From Streptomyces malaysiensis subsp. samsunensis (GTDB lineage: Bacteria > Actinomycetota > Actinomycetes > Streptomycetales > Streptomycetaceae): 63,868 nucleotides of DNA. The stretch lies in the NCBI RefSeq assembly GCF_024519315.1, contig NZ_JANIIC010000062.1, forward strand, positions 1 through 63,868, given 5' to 3'. Under the pieces are notes generated by a model that worked only from the letters and a program-made list of their open reading frames with translations, was not told where the DNA came from and made no database searches. Each line of letters starts with the position of its first letter. Within the stretch, counting starts at the first letter, position 1. The translations under genes and the position numbers were made by a program. Shown one piece after another: positions 8,621 through 19,926 of this stretch.

Positions 8621-9247
8621 GTGAGAAGCACCGGCGACGGCACGGCGGCCGGCGGTCCGTACACGCTCCAGGGGAGCGCACCGGCCGATCCGGCAGTGAA
8701 GGCTCGGGTCGCGGCACAGGCCGCACCGCCGCATGAGCCCGCCGCGGGGGGGACGGAGCGGGTCGGATACCGCGGACCCACCGCATGCGCGGCCGCGGGC
8801 ATCACCTACCGCCAGCTGGACTACTGGGCCCGCACCGGGCTGGTGGAACCCAGCGTCCGGCCGGCCTACGGCTCGGGCAGCCAGCGGCTCTACAGCTTCC
8901 GGGACGTGGTCGTCCTCAAGATCGTGAAGCGGCTGCTGGACACCGGCGTGTCGCTCCAGAACATCCGGGCGGCGGTGGCGCATCTGCGCTCCAGGGAGCT
9001 CGACGACCTGGCCCAGATGACACTCATGAGCGACGGCGCGACCGTCTACGAGTGCACCTCGCCCGATGAGGTCGTGGACCTCCTCCAGGGCGGCCAGGGC
9101 GTCTTCGGGATCGCCGTGGGCGTCGTCTGGCGGGATGTGGAGAGCGCGCTCTCCCAGCTGCACGGCGAGCGGGTGGACACCGGGGAGACGCTGATCCGGC
9201 CCAACCCCACCGATGAGCTCGCGGCGCGCCGCAACAGGGCCGGTTGA
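8621..9247 (+). CDS. MerR-family transcriptional regulator (Rv1830/ResR-like)
   Basis: 208 residues. After a variable 45-residue N-terminus comes a MerR-type winged helix (GYRGPTACAAAGITYRQLDYWARTGL region, then SQRLYSFRDVVVLKIVKRL) and a C-terminal domain of unknown ligand. I started at the GTG at 8621 because GGACGGAGG stands 6 nt upstream, rather than at an earlier in-frame start without a site. It is the positional match of Rv1830 (ResR/McdR), linked in mycobacteria to growth and division timing. Regulon here unknown. Confidence 0.75.
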   Translation: MRSTGDGTAAGGPYTLQGSAPADPAVKARVAAQAAPPHEPAAGGTERVGYRGPTACAAAGITYRQLDYWARTGLVEPSVRPAYGSGSQRLYSFRDVVVLKIVKRLLDTGVSLQNIRAAVAHLRSRELDDLAQMTLMSDGATVYECTSPDEVVDLLQGGQGVFGIAVGVVWRDVESALSQLHGERVDTGETLIRPNPTDELAARRNRAG

Positions 9248-9395
9248 GCAGTCCGTTCGGCCTTCCGCTTCGTCCCTTCGCCGTGCCCCTCGCGTTCTCG
9301 CCCAGCACCCCTAAGAGGCGCCGATCGGCGCTTCCGGGCCCCGTCCCCGGCCCTCGGGCCGCCCATTGTCGGTGGTGTGCGGCAGCATCGGAGAT

Positions 9396-10997
9396 GTGAG
9401 GGGTGCGCCGACGATTCTCCATCTGGACATGGACGCCTTCTACGCTTCGGCGGAGCAGGCGGCCAAGCCCAGCCTGCGTGGTAAGCCGGTGATCGTGGGG
9501 GGCCTGGGGCCGCGTGGCGTGGTCGCCACGGCCTCCTACGAGGCCCGGGTGTTCGGGGTGCACTCGGCCATGGCGATGGCCCAGGCCCGCCGCCTGTGTC
9601 CGAACGCGGCGTTCCTCATCCCCCGCTTCGCCCTCTACCGCAAGGTGAGCGACTCGGTCATGCGCCTGCTGCACACGCTGTCGCCCCTGGTGGAGCCGCT
9701 GAGCCTGGACGAGGCGTTCGTCGATCTGGAGGCGGGCGGCACCGAGGCCACCGTGGAGGCGGCGCGCGCCGTGGGGGAGCGGCTGCGGGCCGACATCAGG
9801 GCGGTCACCGGGCTGACCGGATCCGTGGGGCTCGCCGGGTCCAAGATGCTCGCCAAGATCGGCTCGGAGCAGGCCAAGCCGGACGGTCTGGTGATCATCG
9901 AGCCCGGGACGGAGCGCGATCTGCTCGGCCCCATGTCGGTCCGTACGCTCCCGGGCGTGGGCCCCGCCACGGCGGAGACGCTGCGCCGGGCCGGGATCCA
10001 CACCGTGGCCGAGACCCGGGAGGCGGGCGAGGCCGAGCTGGTGCGGCTGCTGGGCCGGGCCCACGGCACCTCGCTGTTCCTGATGGCCGAGGGCCGGGAC
10101 GAGCGGCCCGTCGTCGCCGAGCGGGACGCCAAGTCCATCTCGGTCGAGGACACCTTCGACGTCGACGTCACCGACCGCACCCGGGTGCAGTTGGAGATCG
10201 CGCGGCTCGCCGACCGCTGTGTGCGGCGGCTGCGCGAGGCGGGCCGCTCGGGGCGGACGGTCGTGATCAAGGTGCGGCGGTACGACTTCTCCACGCTCAC
10301 CCGTTCGGAGACCCTGCGCGGGCCGACCGACGATCCGGGGGTGGTGCGGGAGGCCGCGGCGCGGCTGATCGACAGCGTCGACACCACGGCGGGTGTGCGG
10401 CTGCTGGGCGTCGGCGTCAGCGGTCTGGCGGACTACACCCAGGAGGATCTCTTCGCCCAGGCAGCCCAGGCAGCCAAGGCAGCCAAGGCAGCCAAGGCAG
10501 CCAAGGCAGCCAAGGCAGCCAAGGCAGCCCAAGCCGCTCACGAGGCTCTGGAGGACGCGGGGCACCCGCCGGGCCCCGAGAGACCAGAACCCGTGGGAGA
10601 GCGCGCGGAAGAGGCGTCTGAGGGCGCTGGGAAGCCACGGCACTGGCTGCCGGGCACCGATGTGCGGCACACCGACTACGGGGCGGGCTGGGTGCAGGGC
10701 AGTGGGGTGGGCCGGGTGACCGTGCGCTTCGAGGAGCCGTGGTCGCGGCCGGGGCGGGTACGGACGTTCGCCGTGGACGACCCGGCGCTTGAACCGTCCG
10801 AACCGCTGCCGTTGCTGCGGCCGGACGCGGGGCCGGGCCCGGCGCCCCAGGGGGAGGCCGCGAGCTCGGACGGGACCACGGATCCGGCGGAAGGCATGGG
10901 CCGGGACCCGCGGGAGGCCGAAGGCCCTGACGGGTCGGCGGGTGCCGGTGGTGGGCCCGGTCAGGGGCAGGGTCAGCCGGTGACGTCCAGGCCGTAG
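9396..10997 (+). CDS. dinB: DNA polymerase IV (Y-family, DinB)
   Basis: Error-prone translesion polymerase, about 533 residues. The palm carries the catalytic LHLDMDAFYASAEQ and SLDEAFVDL motifs. The helix-hairpin-helix (TLPGVGPATAETLRRAGI) and little finger follow to about residue 355. An Ala-Lys repeat linker then leads to an actinobacterial C-terminal module (TDVRHTDYGAGWVQGSGVGRVTVRFE). The start is uncertain: GTG 9396 fits the family best, but its ribosome site is poor and several in-frame TTG/GTG codons lie upstream. The 3' end overlaps the convergent PRC-barrel gene by 25 bp. The linker repeat is listed separately. Confidence 0.85.
   Translation: MRGAPTILHLDMDAFYASAEQAAKPSLRGKPVIVGGLGPRGVVATASYEARVFGVHSAMAMAQARRLCPNAAFLIPRFALYRKVSDSVMRLLHTLSPLVEPLSLDEAFVDLEAGGTEATVEAARAVGERLRADIRAVTGLTGSVGLAGSKMLAKIGSEQAKPDGLVIIEPGTERDLLGPMSVRTLPGVGPATAETLRRAGIHTVAETREAGEAELVRLLGRAHGTSLFLMAEGRDERPVVAERDAKSISVEDTFDVDVTDRTRVQLEIARLADRCVRRLREAGRSGRTVVIKVRRYDFSTLTRSETLRGPTDDPGVVREAAARLIDSVDTTAGVRLLGVGVSGLADYTQEDLFAQAAQAAKAAKAAKAAKAAKAAKAAQAAHEALEDAGHPPGPERPEPVGERAEEASEGAGKPRHWLPGTDVRHTDYGAGWVQGSGVGRVTVRFEEPWSRPGRVRTFAVDDPALEPSEPLPLLRPDAGPGPAPQGEAASSDGTTDPAEGMGRDPREAEGPDGSAGAGGGPGQGQGQPVTSRP
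10461..10532 (+). repeat. 9-bp tandem repeat inside dinB
   Basis: Six exact copies of GCAGCCAAG (10470-10523) flanked by one imperfect copy on each side. Each unit encodes Ala-Ala-Lys, so gain or loss of units lengthens or shortens the linker between polymerase core and C-terminal module without a frameshift. Confidence 0.95.
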
Positions 10998-11290
10998 TGG
11001 TGGTAGAGCTGGAGTTCCTGCTCGGGGGAGAGGTGGCGCCCGACCCCGAAGTCCGGGGCGTCCTTGATCAGCGCCCGTTCGTACGGCACCCGCAGGGTGT
11101 CGCCGACGACCTCGCTCGGTTCGAGCGGTACGAAGACGTCCCGGCTGAACAGCCCGGTGCGTACCGCCGCCCATTCGGGCTCGCCGGTCGCGTCGTCGAG
11201 ATAGACCTCGTCCACGGTGCCGATCTTGGCGCCCTCGCGGTCGAATGCCTTGCGGCCGATCAGGGTCCGCGGGTCGATATCGGTCTGCAC
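10973..11290 (-). CDS. PRC-barrel domain protein
   Basis: 105 residues. The PRC barrel begins at once (DIDPRTLIGRKAFDREGAKIGTVDEVYLDD) and continues through the VFVPLEPSEVVGDTLRVPYE strands. A short C-terminal helix with LSPEQELQLYHHYG follows, a common ending in actinobacterial stress-associated PRC proteins. The GTG at 11290 is chosen because GGGAGAG lies just upstream and the longer reading has no family support. Convergent with dinB. Function unknown; a protein- or RNA-binding role is known only for distant relatives such as RimM. Confidence 0.8.
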   Translation of the reverse strand: MQTDIDPRTLIGRKAFDREGAKIGTVDEVYLDDATGEPEWAAVRTGLFSRDVFVPLEPSEVVGDTLRVPYERALIKDAPDFGVGRHLSPEQELQLYHHYGLDVTG

Positions 11291-11429
11291 GGTCTCTCCC
11301 ACAGGTGGCAAGCAGGTGGCAAGTGGCCATTGATACCTACAAAAAGCCACATCGCCGCGCTCGGCCACTCGAACACCGGCGGCCGTCCCCCGCGGCAGAA
11401 CCGCTGATACGCTGACTGTGACTGTGAAC

Positions 11430-11655
11430 CCCGTGCGGGAGAGTCCTCCGCCGACGCTGTCGGAGGCGCCGAAGGAGCAAACCCTCCCCGGAATCTCTCA
11501 GGCACACGTACCGTGCGGGTGAGGTCACTCTGGAAAGCAGGGTGGGCCACGGGCGAGCAGAGCTCCGGGACCCCTCCTCACCGACGGTGAAAACCGGTCA
11601 GGCGGTATGTGGGCCGGTGAAGCTCTCAGGTTGAGATGACAGAGGGGGAGGCCGT
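11430..11655 (+). promoter_or_regulatory. Tandem glycine riboswitch (two aptamers)
   Basis: The leader of gcvP carries two glycine-aptamer copies. Aptamer I (about 11432-11540) has GGGAGAGTCC, GCCGAAGGAGCAA, the core AATCTCTCAGGC and ACTCTGGAAAG. Aptamer II (about 11541-11650) has CCGACGGTGAAA, AGCTCTCAGGT and GACAGAGGGGG. About 60 nt separate it from the ATG. In other bacteria glycine binding to this RNA raises expression of the glycine cleavage genes, and the same ON control is inferred here. TACGCT at 11408-11413 could be the -10 box. Confidence 0.9.
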
Positions 11656-11714
11656 CCGGGCACCCGCGCCGTGGTGCCCCTCGTCGGTCGTTACAGACCA
11701 GGAGGCCCCCGCAG

Positions 11715-14630
<2,916 letters not shown>

Positions 14631-14796
14631 GAGCCTGTGTCATATCCCCGGCCGGATCAGCGTGCGGCGTCTGGCACGCACGCTCGCCGCGTTGCCGAAA
14701 CGCCCGAGTGGCTCCGCCACGAGGGCGCTCCGGCGCCTTGCGATCGCACGCACCAGACGCCGCACGCTGATCCGGCCGGGGATATGACACAGGCTC
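14631..14796. mobile_element. MITE-like inverted-repeat element 1
   Basis: A 166-bp element with perfect 44-bp terminal inverted repeats (14631-14674 and 14753-14796, ends GAGCCTGTGTCATATCC...). It is flanked by TGA on both sides (14628-14630 and 14797-14799). The left TGA is the gcvP stop codon, so the 3-bp direct repeat looks like a target-site duplication that kept the stop intact. It has no coding capacity. Its minus-strand core matches the core of the element at 25053-25242. RNA from either strand would fold into a very stable hairpin, possibly ending both gcvP and the convergent DUF5999 gene. Confidence 0.8.
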
Positions 14797-14919
14797 TGAG
14801 GCGTTCCGCCCGTTGACGCGTCAATGGGGCCGGTGCGGCGGATGCGCCGGGCCGGCCCCTGCGGTGTACATGCCGTCGATGGCGGTGTCGGACGGCGGGG
14901 TGACGATGTGCTCGCGGTG

Positions 14920-15126
14920 TCAGGCCGCGGTGACGATGTGCTCGGAACCCAGCGGTCGGCACGGTGCGATGACACGCCCGTCCGGCAGCAGCTCACCGGT
15001 GTCCTCGAAGAGCAGGACGCCGTTGCACAGCAGGCTCCAGCCCTGCTCGGGGTGGTGCGCCACCAGATGGGCGGCCTCCCGGTCGGCGGAGTCGGCTGAT
15101 GGGCAAGGCGGTTGATGCTGGCACAT
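14920..15126 (-). CDS. DUF5999 family small protein
   Basis: About 68 residues beginning MCQHQPPCPSADSADREAAH, rich in Cys and His at the N-terminus. Then comes a conserved stretch reading HPEQGWSLLCNGVLLFEDTGELLPDG. I recognise it as a short Streptomyces family of unknown function. No clear ribosome site precedes the ATG, and an in-frame start 57 nt further upstream is possible. Convergent with gcvP across the inverted-repeat element. The Cys/His pattern could bind a metal, which is unproven. The 265 bp upstream (15127-15392) show no gene. Confidence 0.7.
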   Translation of the reverse strand: MCQHQPPCPSADSADREAAHLVAHHPEQGWSLLCNGVLLFEDTGELLPDGRVIAPCRPLGSEHIVTAA

Positions 15127-15392
15127 GACAGGGTTCTTTCGCTGCGGAGTGGTGAAGGTCCTGCGGCTCGCTGCGGCGTTCATGGCCGCCCCCCCGTGGT
15201 TGAGTCGGTCGATTTCTCCAGTGTTGCCCTACGGCCTGGGATCCGCAGGGGTTTCGCGGTACCGGTCTCGCTAGATAATGACGCATCACCCGTCCGGACG
15301 GTTCATCGCCGCCGGACTGTTACGAGGATGCCGCGCGGAGCGCCCCGTGACCCGGCGGTCACAGGGCGCTCGCGGCCTGATGAAGGCCCAGG

Positions 15393-15980
15393 TCAGGCAG
15401 GTGAGCCAAGCAAGGGCGCCCGGGTCAGCCGGTGGGTCAGAACGGGCAGCAGATCGGTTGCCTGATGCGCCCGGTGGGCCGCGATACCGGGTGGTGCCGG
15501 GGCGAGCGGCACCAACAGGTCCCCCGCGCCCAGGCCGCCTTCGGCGCCGTCCGCCATCAGGTCGCCGTGCAGCCAGAGCGTGACCATGTAGAGCTCGGGG
15601 ATGGACAGCAGCCGCGGCTGGTACGCCGAGGGCAGCGACTCGGCCTGGCTCAGGGCGAGTTCGGCCGAGCTGACGTAGGGGCCCTCGGAGAAGTGTGAGA
15701 AGGCCCAGCCGTCGGCGGTGAGCATCGCCTCGGCGGCGGCCACCGTACGGTCGCCGTCCCGGATCAGGAAGCGCCAGCCGGTGAGCCGGGTGCTCGGCGG
15801 GCCGTCGGGGGCGGTGATGTCGTCCAGGACATGGACGGGGAGCGGGAGTTCGGGTTCGAAGGGGCCGGTGAGCGTGGAGAGTGCCGGGGTGCGGGCCTCG
15901 CGGACGGCGGTGGGGGAGTCAAGGGCCGTGAGGACGCTGCGCAGGGCGGGCGCGGGGGCCTGGGGCACATGCAGCGGCAT
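15393..15980 (-). CDS. Hypothetical protein of unrecognised family
   Basis: A 195-residue soluble protein with no motif I can assign. It starts MPLHVPQAPAPALRSVLTAL and has mixed alpha/beta character (TRLTGWRFLIRDGDRTVAAAEAML). No signal peptide or membrane helix is visible. The ATG at 15980 has GAGAGG about 10 nt upstream and is better than an in-frame start 27 nt earlier. Codon use matches neighbouring genes. It stands alone, transcribed away from the ligase gene that follows. I offer no function. Confidence 0.65.
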   Translation of the reverse strand: MPLHVPQAPAPALRSVLTALDSPTAVREARTPALSTLTGPFEPELPLPVHVLDDITAPDGPPSTRLTGWRFLIRDGDRTVAAAEAMLTADGWAFSHFSEGPYVSSAELALSQAESLPSAYQPRLLSIPELYMVTLWLHGDLMADGAEGGLGAGDLLVPLAPAPPGIAAHRAHQATDLLPVLTHRLTRAPLLGSPA

Positions 15981-16428
15981 GGTGGATCGCCTCTCGCTTG
16001 GAGACACGGTGAAGCGATAGCGGGCCGGGTTTGGGCGGCGCTAGCGGTGGAACACGGGTCAGAGGGGAGCCGGAACAGACCGTTCGGGCGTTATCTCTCT
16101 GCCTCGTTAGCCGAGTTTATACGACAAGTGTTCCCGTTGTGTTTCGTCTAGCCGCTGCCGATAACCCCGACAAGAGGTTATCCAGACCCCGGGGGTGCGG
16201 GGATTTTCCCCGATTCAGTGCCAGATGAACGGATATGACCTGGCATTTTGCGGCCCGCGCGGTAGGCTGGAACTCGCTGGTTCATTCTCCCCGGCGCAAT
16301 GCGCGGTTCCAGAGAGCCTACTGGCTGGGTGGGGAACGCGGGGCGTTATCGATCACATTGGTGGGCATCATCGAGCGTGGTGTGCAGACGGCCTGGCGCC
16401 GATGATCCACTGGAGGAGGGACGCTTCG
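15981..16428. other. 448-bp divergent intergenic region with hairpin
   Basis: No gene is seen. The stretch is less GC-rich than its surroundings between 16080 and 16260. It contains an inverted repeat with GATAACC/GGTTATC arms (16160-16166 and 16176-16182), then a GC-rich CCCCGGGGG block and a TGGAGGAGGG ribosome site just before the ligase gene. It probably holds promoters for both flanking divergent genes and a leader of unknown function. Confidence 0.5.
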
Positions 16429-17931
16429 ATGGGGGAGAAGCTCATAGCCGGTGAGTTCGACCCGTCCGGCCGGCGACGGCAGCGCGCCCGGTTGCGGCAG
16501 TGCCTCGACGGGCTCGGCCGGCTTCTGGCCGACAAGCGATTCGACCGCCCGAAGAATCTGATGGGGCTTGAGATCGAGCTGAATCTCGCCGGGGCCGACG
16601 GACTGCCGAGGATGATGAACGCGGAGGTTCTGGAGCGCATCGGGAGCCATGATTTCCAGACCGAACTCGGGCAGTGCAATCTTGAAGTAAACATCGTGCC
16701 CCACCGTTTGCACGGACGCGTTCTCGATCAGCTCTCGGAAGAGCTCCGAACCGGTTTGTCATATGCCGATCGCAAGGCGCGGGAAGTGTCCTCGGAGATC
16801 GTGATGATCGGAATTCTTCCGACCCTCGCAGCGGACGATCTGGGATCCACGAACCTTTCCTATGACGACCGTTACAAACTTCTCAATGAGCAGATGCTGG
16901 CCGCCCGCGGCGAGGATTTCCTCATCGACATCGAGGGCCGGGAACGATTCACCTACGCCAGTTCCTGCATCGCCCCCGAGGCGGCCTGCACCTCCGTCCA
17001 GCTCCATCTCCAGGTCACCCCGGGGCGCTTCGCGGACGCGTGGAACGCGGCGCAGGCCGTGGCCGCCGTACAGATCGCGGTGGGCGCCAACTCCCCCTTC
17101 GTCTTCGGCCATGAGGCGTGGCGCGAATCCAGGCCGCCGCTGTTCCTCCAGGCCACCGATGTGCGCCCACCGGAAATCGCCGCCCAGGGGGCGCGCCCGC
17201 GCACCTGGTTCGGCGAGCGCTGGATCGATTCCGCGTACGAGTTGTTCGAGGAGAATCTGCGCTTCTTCCCGCCCCTGCTCTCCTCCGGCGATGACGAGGA
17301 CCCGCTGCGGGTGCTGGACGAGGGCGGGGTGCCCGCGCTCCAGGAACTGGCGCTGCACAACGGCACCATCTACCGCTGGAACCGGCCCGTCTACGACGTC
17401 GTGGACGGCGTGCCGCATCTGCGCGTGGAGAACCGCGTGCTCCCGGCGGGGCCCACCGTCACCGATGTCATCGCCAACGCCGCCTTCTACTACGGACTGG
17501 TCAGGGCGCTGGCCGAGGAGCCCCGCCCGGTGTGGACCCGGCTGCCGTTCGCGGCCGCCGCGGCCAACTTCGACGCGGCCTGCCGGCACGGCATCGACGC
17601 GGTCCTCCAATGGCCCAAATCCGGCCGGTCGGCCTCCCTGAACCGCACCTCCGCCGTCCGGCTGGTCCGTGAGGAGTTGCTGCCGCTCGCCGCGTCCGGC
17701 CTCGACTCCTGGGGCGTGGAGCCCGCCGACCGCGACCGCTACCTCGGCGTGATCGAGGAGCGCTGCAAGCTGGGGGTCAACGGCGCGTCCTGGCAGGCGG
17801 CCACCTACCACCGGGCGCTGGGCGGCGGGCTGGACCGGGATGCCGCCCTCGCCGCCATGACCCGCCGCTACTGCGCCCTGATGCGCACCGACGCGCCGGT
17901 ACACACCTGGCCCACCGATCTCTCCGGGTGA
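16429..17931 (+). CDS. Glutamate-cysteine ligase family protein (GCS2 type)
   Basis: 500 residues. MGLEIELNLAGADGLP (about 40-55) matches the strand that carries the acidic metal-binding residues of carboxylate-amine ligases. FQTELGQCNLEVNIVPH and the long ATP-grasp-like core follow. The family makes gamma-glutamyl amides, such as gamma-glutamylcysteine in glutathione or ergothioneine synthesis. Streptomyces uses mycothiol, and no egtB-egtE genes lie nearby, so the amine partner is open. Start chosen at ATG 16429, directly after TGGAGGAGGG. Monocistronic by position. Confidence 0.75.
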   Translation: MGEKLIAGEFDPSGRRRQRARLRQCLDGLGRLLADKRFDRPKNLMGLEIELNLAGADGLPRMMNAEVLERIGSHDFQTELGQCNLEVNIVPHRLHGRVLDQLSEELRTGLSYADRKAREVSSEIVMIGILPTLAADDLGSTNLSYDDRYKLLNEQMLAARGEDFLIDIEGRERFTYASSCIAPEAACTSVQLHLQVTPGRFADAWNAAQAVAAVQIAVGANSPFVFGHEAWRESRPPLFLQATDVRPPEIAAQGARPRTWFGERWIDSAYELFEENLRFFPPLLSSGDDEDPLRVLDEGGVPALQELALHNGTIYRWNRPVYDVVDGVPHLRVENRVLPAGPTVTDVIANAAFYYGLVRALAEEPRPVWTRLPFAAAAANFDAACRHGIDAVLQWPKSGRSASLNRTSAVRLVREELLPLAASGLDSWGVEPADRDRYLGVIEERCKLGVNGASWQAATYHRALGGGLDRDAALAAMTRRYCALMRTDAPVHTWPTDLSG

Positions 17932-18022
17932 TGTCCGCACAGCCGACCATGACACCGTATTGTCCGGTGAACGGGGCGGGCGCACCGATGAGCGGGTGCG
18001 CCGATGAGGCGGACAAGCGGAA

Positions 18023-18835
18023 GTGGGGACAGGAGTGCGGTCACAGGCGCGGGGCGCGGAGCCGCCCGTGGTCGAGGACGGGCTCTCGCGGGGGATGCTG
18101 CGCAATGAGACGCTGCTCGTGCTGGCGCTGTCCCTCGGCGCGAGCGCGCTCTCCGCGCTGATCAGCTTCATCGGCTCGGTGACCAAACCGGGCGGGCTGA
18201 AGGACCAGGCGGCCACGCTCAACTCCTCGGCGGCGCCGGGGCGGCCCTGGCTGGACCTCGCCTGGCAGCTGTTCGGCATCGCGACCGCGCTGGTGCCGGT
18301 CGCGCTCGTGGCCCATCTGCTGCTGCGCGAGGGCGCCGGGCTGCGGGTGATCGGCTTCGACCGCGACCGGCCGCGGTTCGACCTGGTGTGGGGCGCCGTG
18401 GTCGCGGCCGCGATCGGCGGGACCGGGCTGCTGCTGTACCTGGGGGCGCGGGCGGCCGGGGGCAATCTGACGGTGGTGCCGGAGTCGCTGCCCGATGTGT
18501 GGTGGAAGATCCCCGTACTGATCGCCTCCGCCGTGCAGAACGCGGTGCTGGAGGAGGTGGTCGTGGTCGGCTATCTGCTGCGCAGGCTCGGACAGCTGGG
18601 CTGGACCCCGATGGCCGCGCTGCTGGCCGGCTCGGTGCTGCGCGGCTCGTACCACCTCTACCAGGGGATCGGCGGCTTCTTCGGCAATATGGCGATGGGC
18701 GTGATCTTCGTGCTCCTCTACCGCCGCTGGGGGCGGGTCGGGCCGCTGGTCGCCGCCCATGCGCTGATCGACATCGTGGCCTTCGTCGGATACGCCCTGC
18801 TGGCGGGGCGGGTGGGCTGGCTGCCCACGGCCTGA
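18023..18835 (+). CDS. CPBP-family intramembrane metalloprotease
   Basis: About 270 residues with roughly seven hydrophobic segments. The CPBP (Abi/Rce1-like) motifs are present: the first glutamate pair in NAVLEEVVVVGYLLRRL (about 174-190) and the HxxxD motif in VAAHALIDIVAF near 250. The usual Arg after the EE pair is displaced, as the sequence reads EEVVVVGYLLR. Such proteases act in prenyl-protein processing or bacteriocin immunity in other organisms; the substrate here is unknown. The start could be GTG 18023 or GTG 18035, neither with a convincing ribosome site. Confidence 0.75.
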   Translation: MGTGVRSQARGAEPPVVEDGLSRGMLRNETLLVLALSLGASALSALISFIGSVTKPGGLKDQAATLNSSAAPGRPWLDLAWQLFGIATALVPVALVAHLLLREGAGLRVIGFDRDRPRFDLVWGAVVAAAIGGTGLLLYLGARAAGGNLTVVPESLPDVWWKIPVLIASAVQNAVLEEVVVVGYLLRRLGQLGWTPMAALLAGSVLRGSYHLYQGIGGFFGNMAMGVIFVLLYRRWGRVGPLVAAHALIDIVAFVGYALLAGRVGWLPTA

Positions 18836-18936
18836 TGCGCTGATCCATCGTCTTCGGCGGGTTTCGGGTCAGCGGTTCGCCGCGGATCCCGGGCCCGCGG
18901 TTCGCCGCGGGTTTCAGGTCGGCGGTGCCTCGGGTC

Positions 18937-19761
18937 TCAGGCCAGCAGTTCGCCGTCGATGACCGTGACGGCGCCGCCCGTCAGCAGCGTACGGTCGCCG
19001 CGCAGCGCGGTGCGGACCAGGCCGGTGCGCGCGGACGCCTGGAGCCCGGTCAGCTCGTCCCGGCCGAACCGGGCCGACCAGTAGGGCGCGAGCGCGGTGT
19101 GGGCGCTGCCGGTGACCGGGTCCTCGTCGATGCCGACGGCCGGGGCGAACATCCGTGAGACGAAGTCGTAGCCGCGTGAGGGGTCCTCGGCGGCCGCGGT
19201 CACGATGATGCCCCGGTGGCTGATCCGCTTGAGCGCGGCGAGGTCGGGGGTCAGGGAGCGCACGGTCTTCTCGTCGGCCAGCTCGATCAGGAGATCGTCG
19301 ATGTACGGGCCGGCGTGATGGGCGGACACGATCCCGGCGCCGAGCGCCGCGGCGACCTCGGCCGTGTTCCGGGGCACCTCCAGCTCGGTCAGCGAGGCCG
19401 TGGGGAAGTCCAGTGTGATCGTGCCGTCGTCGTCGGCCGTGGCCGACAGCACCCCGCTGAGGGTGGCGAAGCGGACCGTGCCGGTCGCCGTTCCCGTGGT
19501 CTTCAGGACATGGGTGGTGGCGAGCGTGGCATGGCCGCACATGGGCGCCTCGGTGGCCGGGGTGAACCAGCGCAGCGCCCAGTCGGCCGCCGCGGCCTCG
19601 GGGAGCGGGTGGGCGAAGGCGGTCTCGGCGAGATTGACCTCGGCGGCGACCCGCTGGAGCCAGCCGTCGTCGGGGAAGGCGTCGGTATCGAGGAGGACGA
19701 CCCCGGCCGGGTTGCCGGCGAAGGGGCGCTGGGTGAACGCGTCGACGATTCGTATCCGCAT
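18937..19761 (-). CDS. PhzF-family phenazine biosynthesis-like protein
   Basis: 274 residues with the PhzF isomerase fold in two halves. The N-terminal signature RIVDAFTQRPFAGNPAGVVLLD is intact, then AAEVNLAETAFAHPL with the glutamate that acts as acid/base in PhzF, and the mirror motif FAPAVGIDEDPVTGSAHTALAPYW near residue 200. No phenazine genes are present, so it is one of the many stand-alone family members, possibly an epimerase or isomerase of unknown substrate. ATG at 19761 chosen by the family N-terminus. Divergent from padR. Confidence 0.85.
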   Translation of the reverse strand: MRIRIVDAFTQRPFAGNPAGVVLLDTDAFPDDGWLQRVAAEVNLAETAFAHPLPEAAAADWALRWFTPATEAPMCGHATLATTHVLKTTGTATGTVRFATLSGVLSATADDDGTITLDFPTASLTELEVPRNTAEVAAALGAGIVSAHHAGPYIDDLLIELADEKTVRSLTPDLAALKRISHRGIIVTAAAEDPSRGYDFVSRMFAPAVGIDEDPVTGSAHTALAPYWSARFGRDELTGLQASARTGLVRTALRGDRTLLTGGAVTVIDGELLA

Positions 19762-19874
19762 GCCGCCGACCGTAGGCGGCTGGTGGCGGGGGAGCCATGG
19801 CCAATCGCCCGGCCGTGGCCCCCCGGCCCCCTTCGGGTGATGGGCGGGTGTGGGGGTTGGCATTCGATCGGTTC

Positions 19875-19911
19875 CGATATATCGTTGAAGTGTCGTGATG
19901 GATCGACGATA
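19875..19911. promoter_or_regulatory. Candidate PadR operator
   Basis: A perfect 10-bp palindrome CGATATATCG (19875-19884) and an overlapping pair TATCGT/ACGATA (19880-19885 and 19906-19911) lie immediately before the ribosome site of padR, between it and divergent phzF. Position and AT-rich symmetry fit PadR autoregulation. Binding is inferred. Confidence 0.5.
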
Positions 19912-19926
19912 GAAAGGAGCATCACG

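Noticed and set aside
10461..10532. CRISPR-like array in dinB
   Set aside because: 9-bp direct units with no spacers, in frame within a gene; no cas genes in the window.
9024..11330. 768-residue minus-strand frame over merR, dinB and the PRC gene
   Set aside because: Antisense low-complexity frame; the CLGCLGCLG stretch is simply the complement of the dinB repeat.
14631..14796. Integron or attachment site at the gcvP end
   Set aside because: No integrase, no tRNA and no attC-like R boxes; perfect terminal repeats and TGA flanks fit a MITE better.
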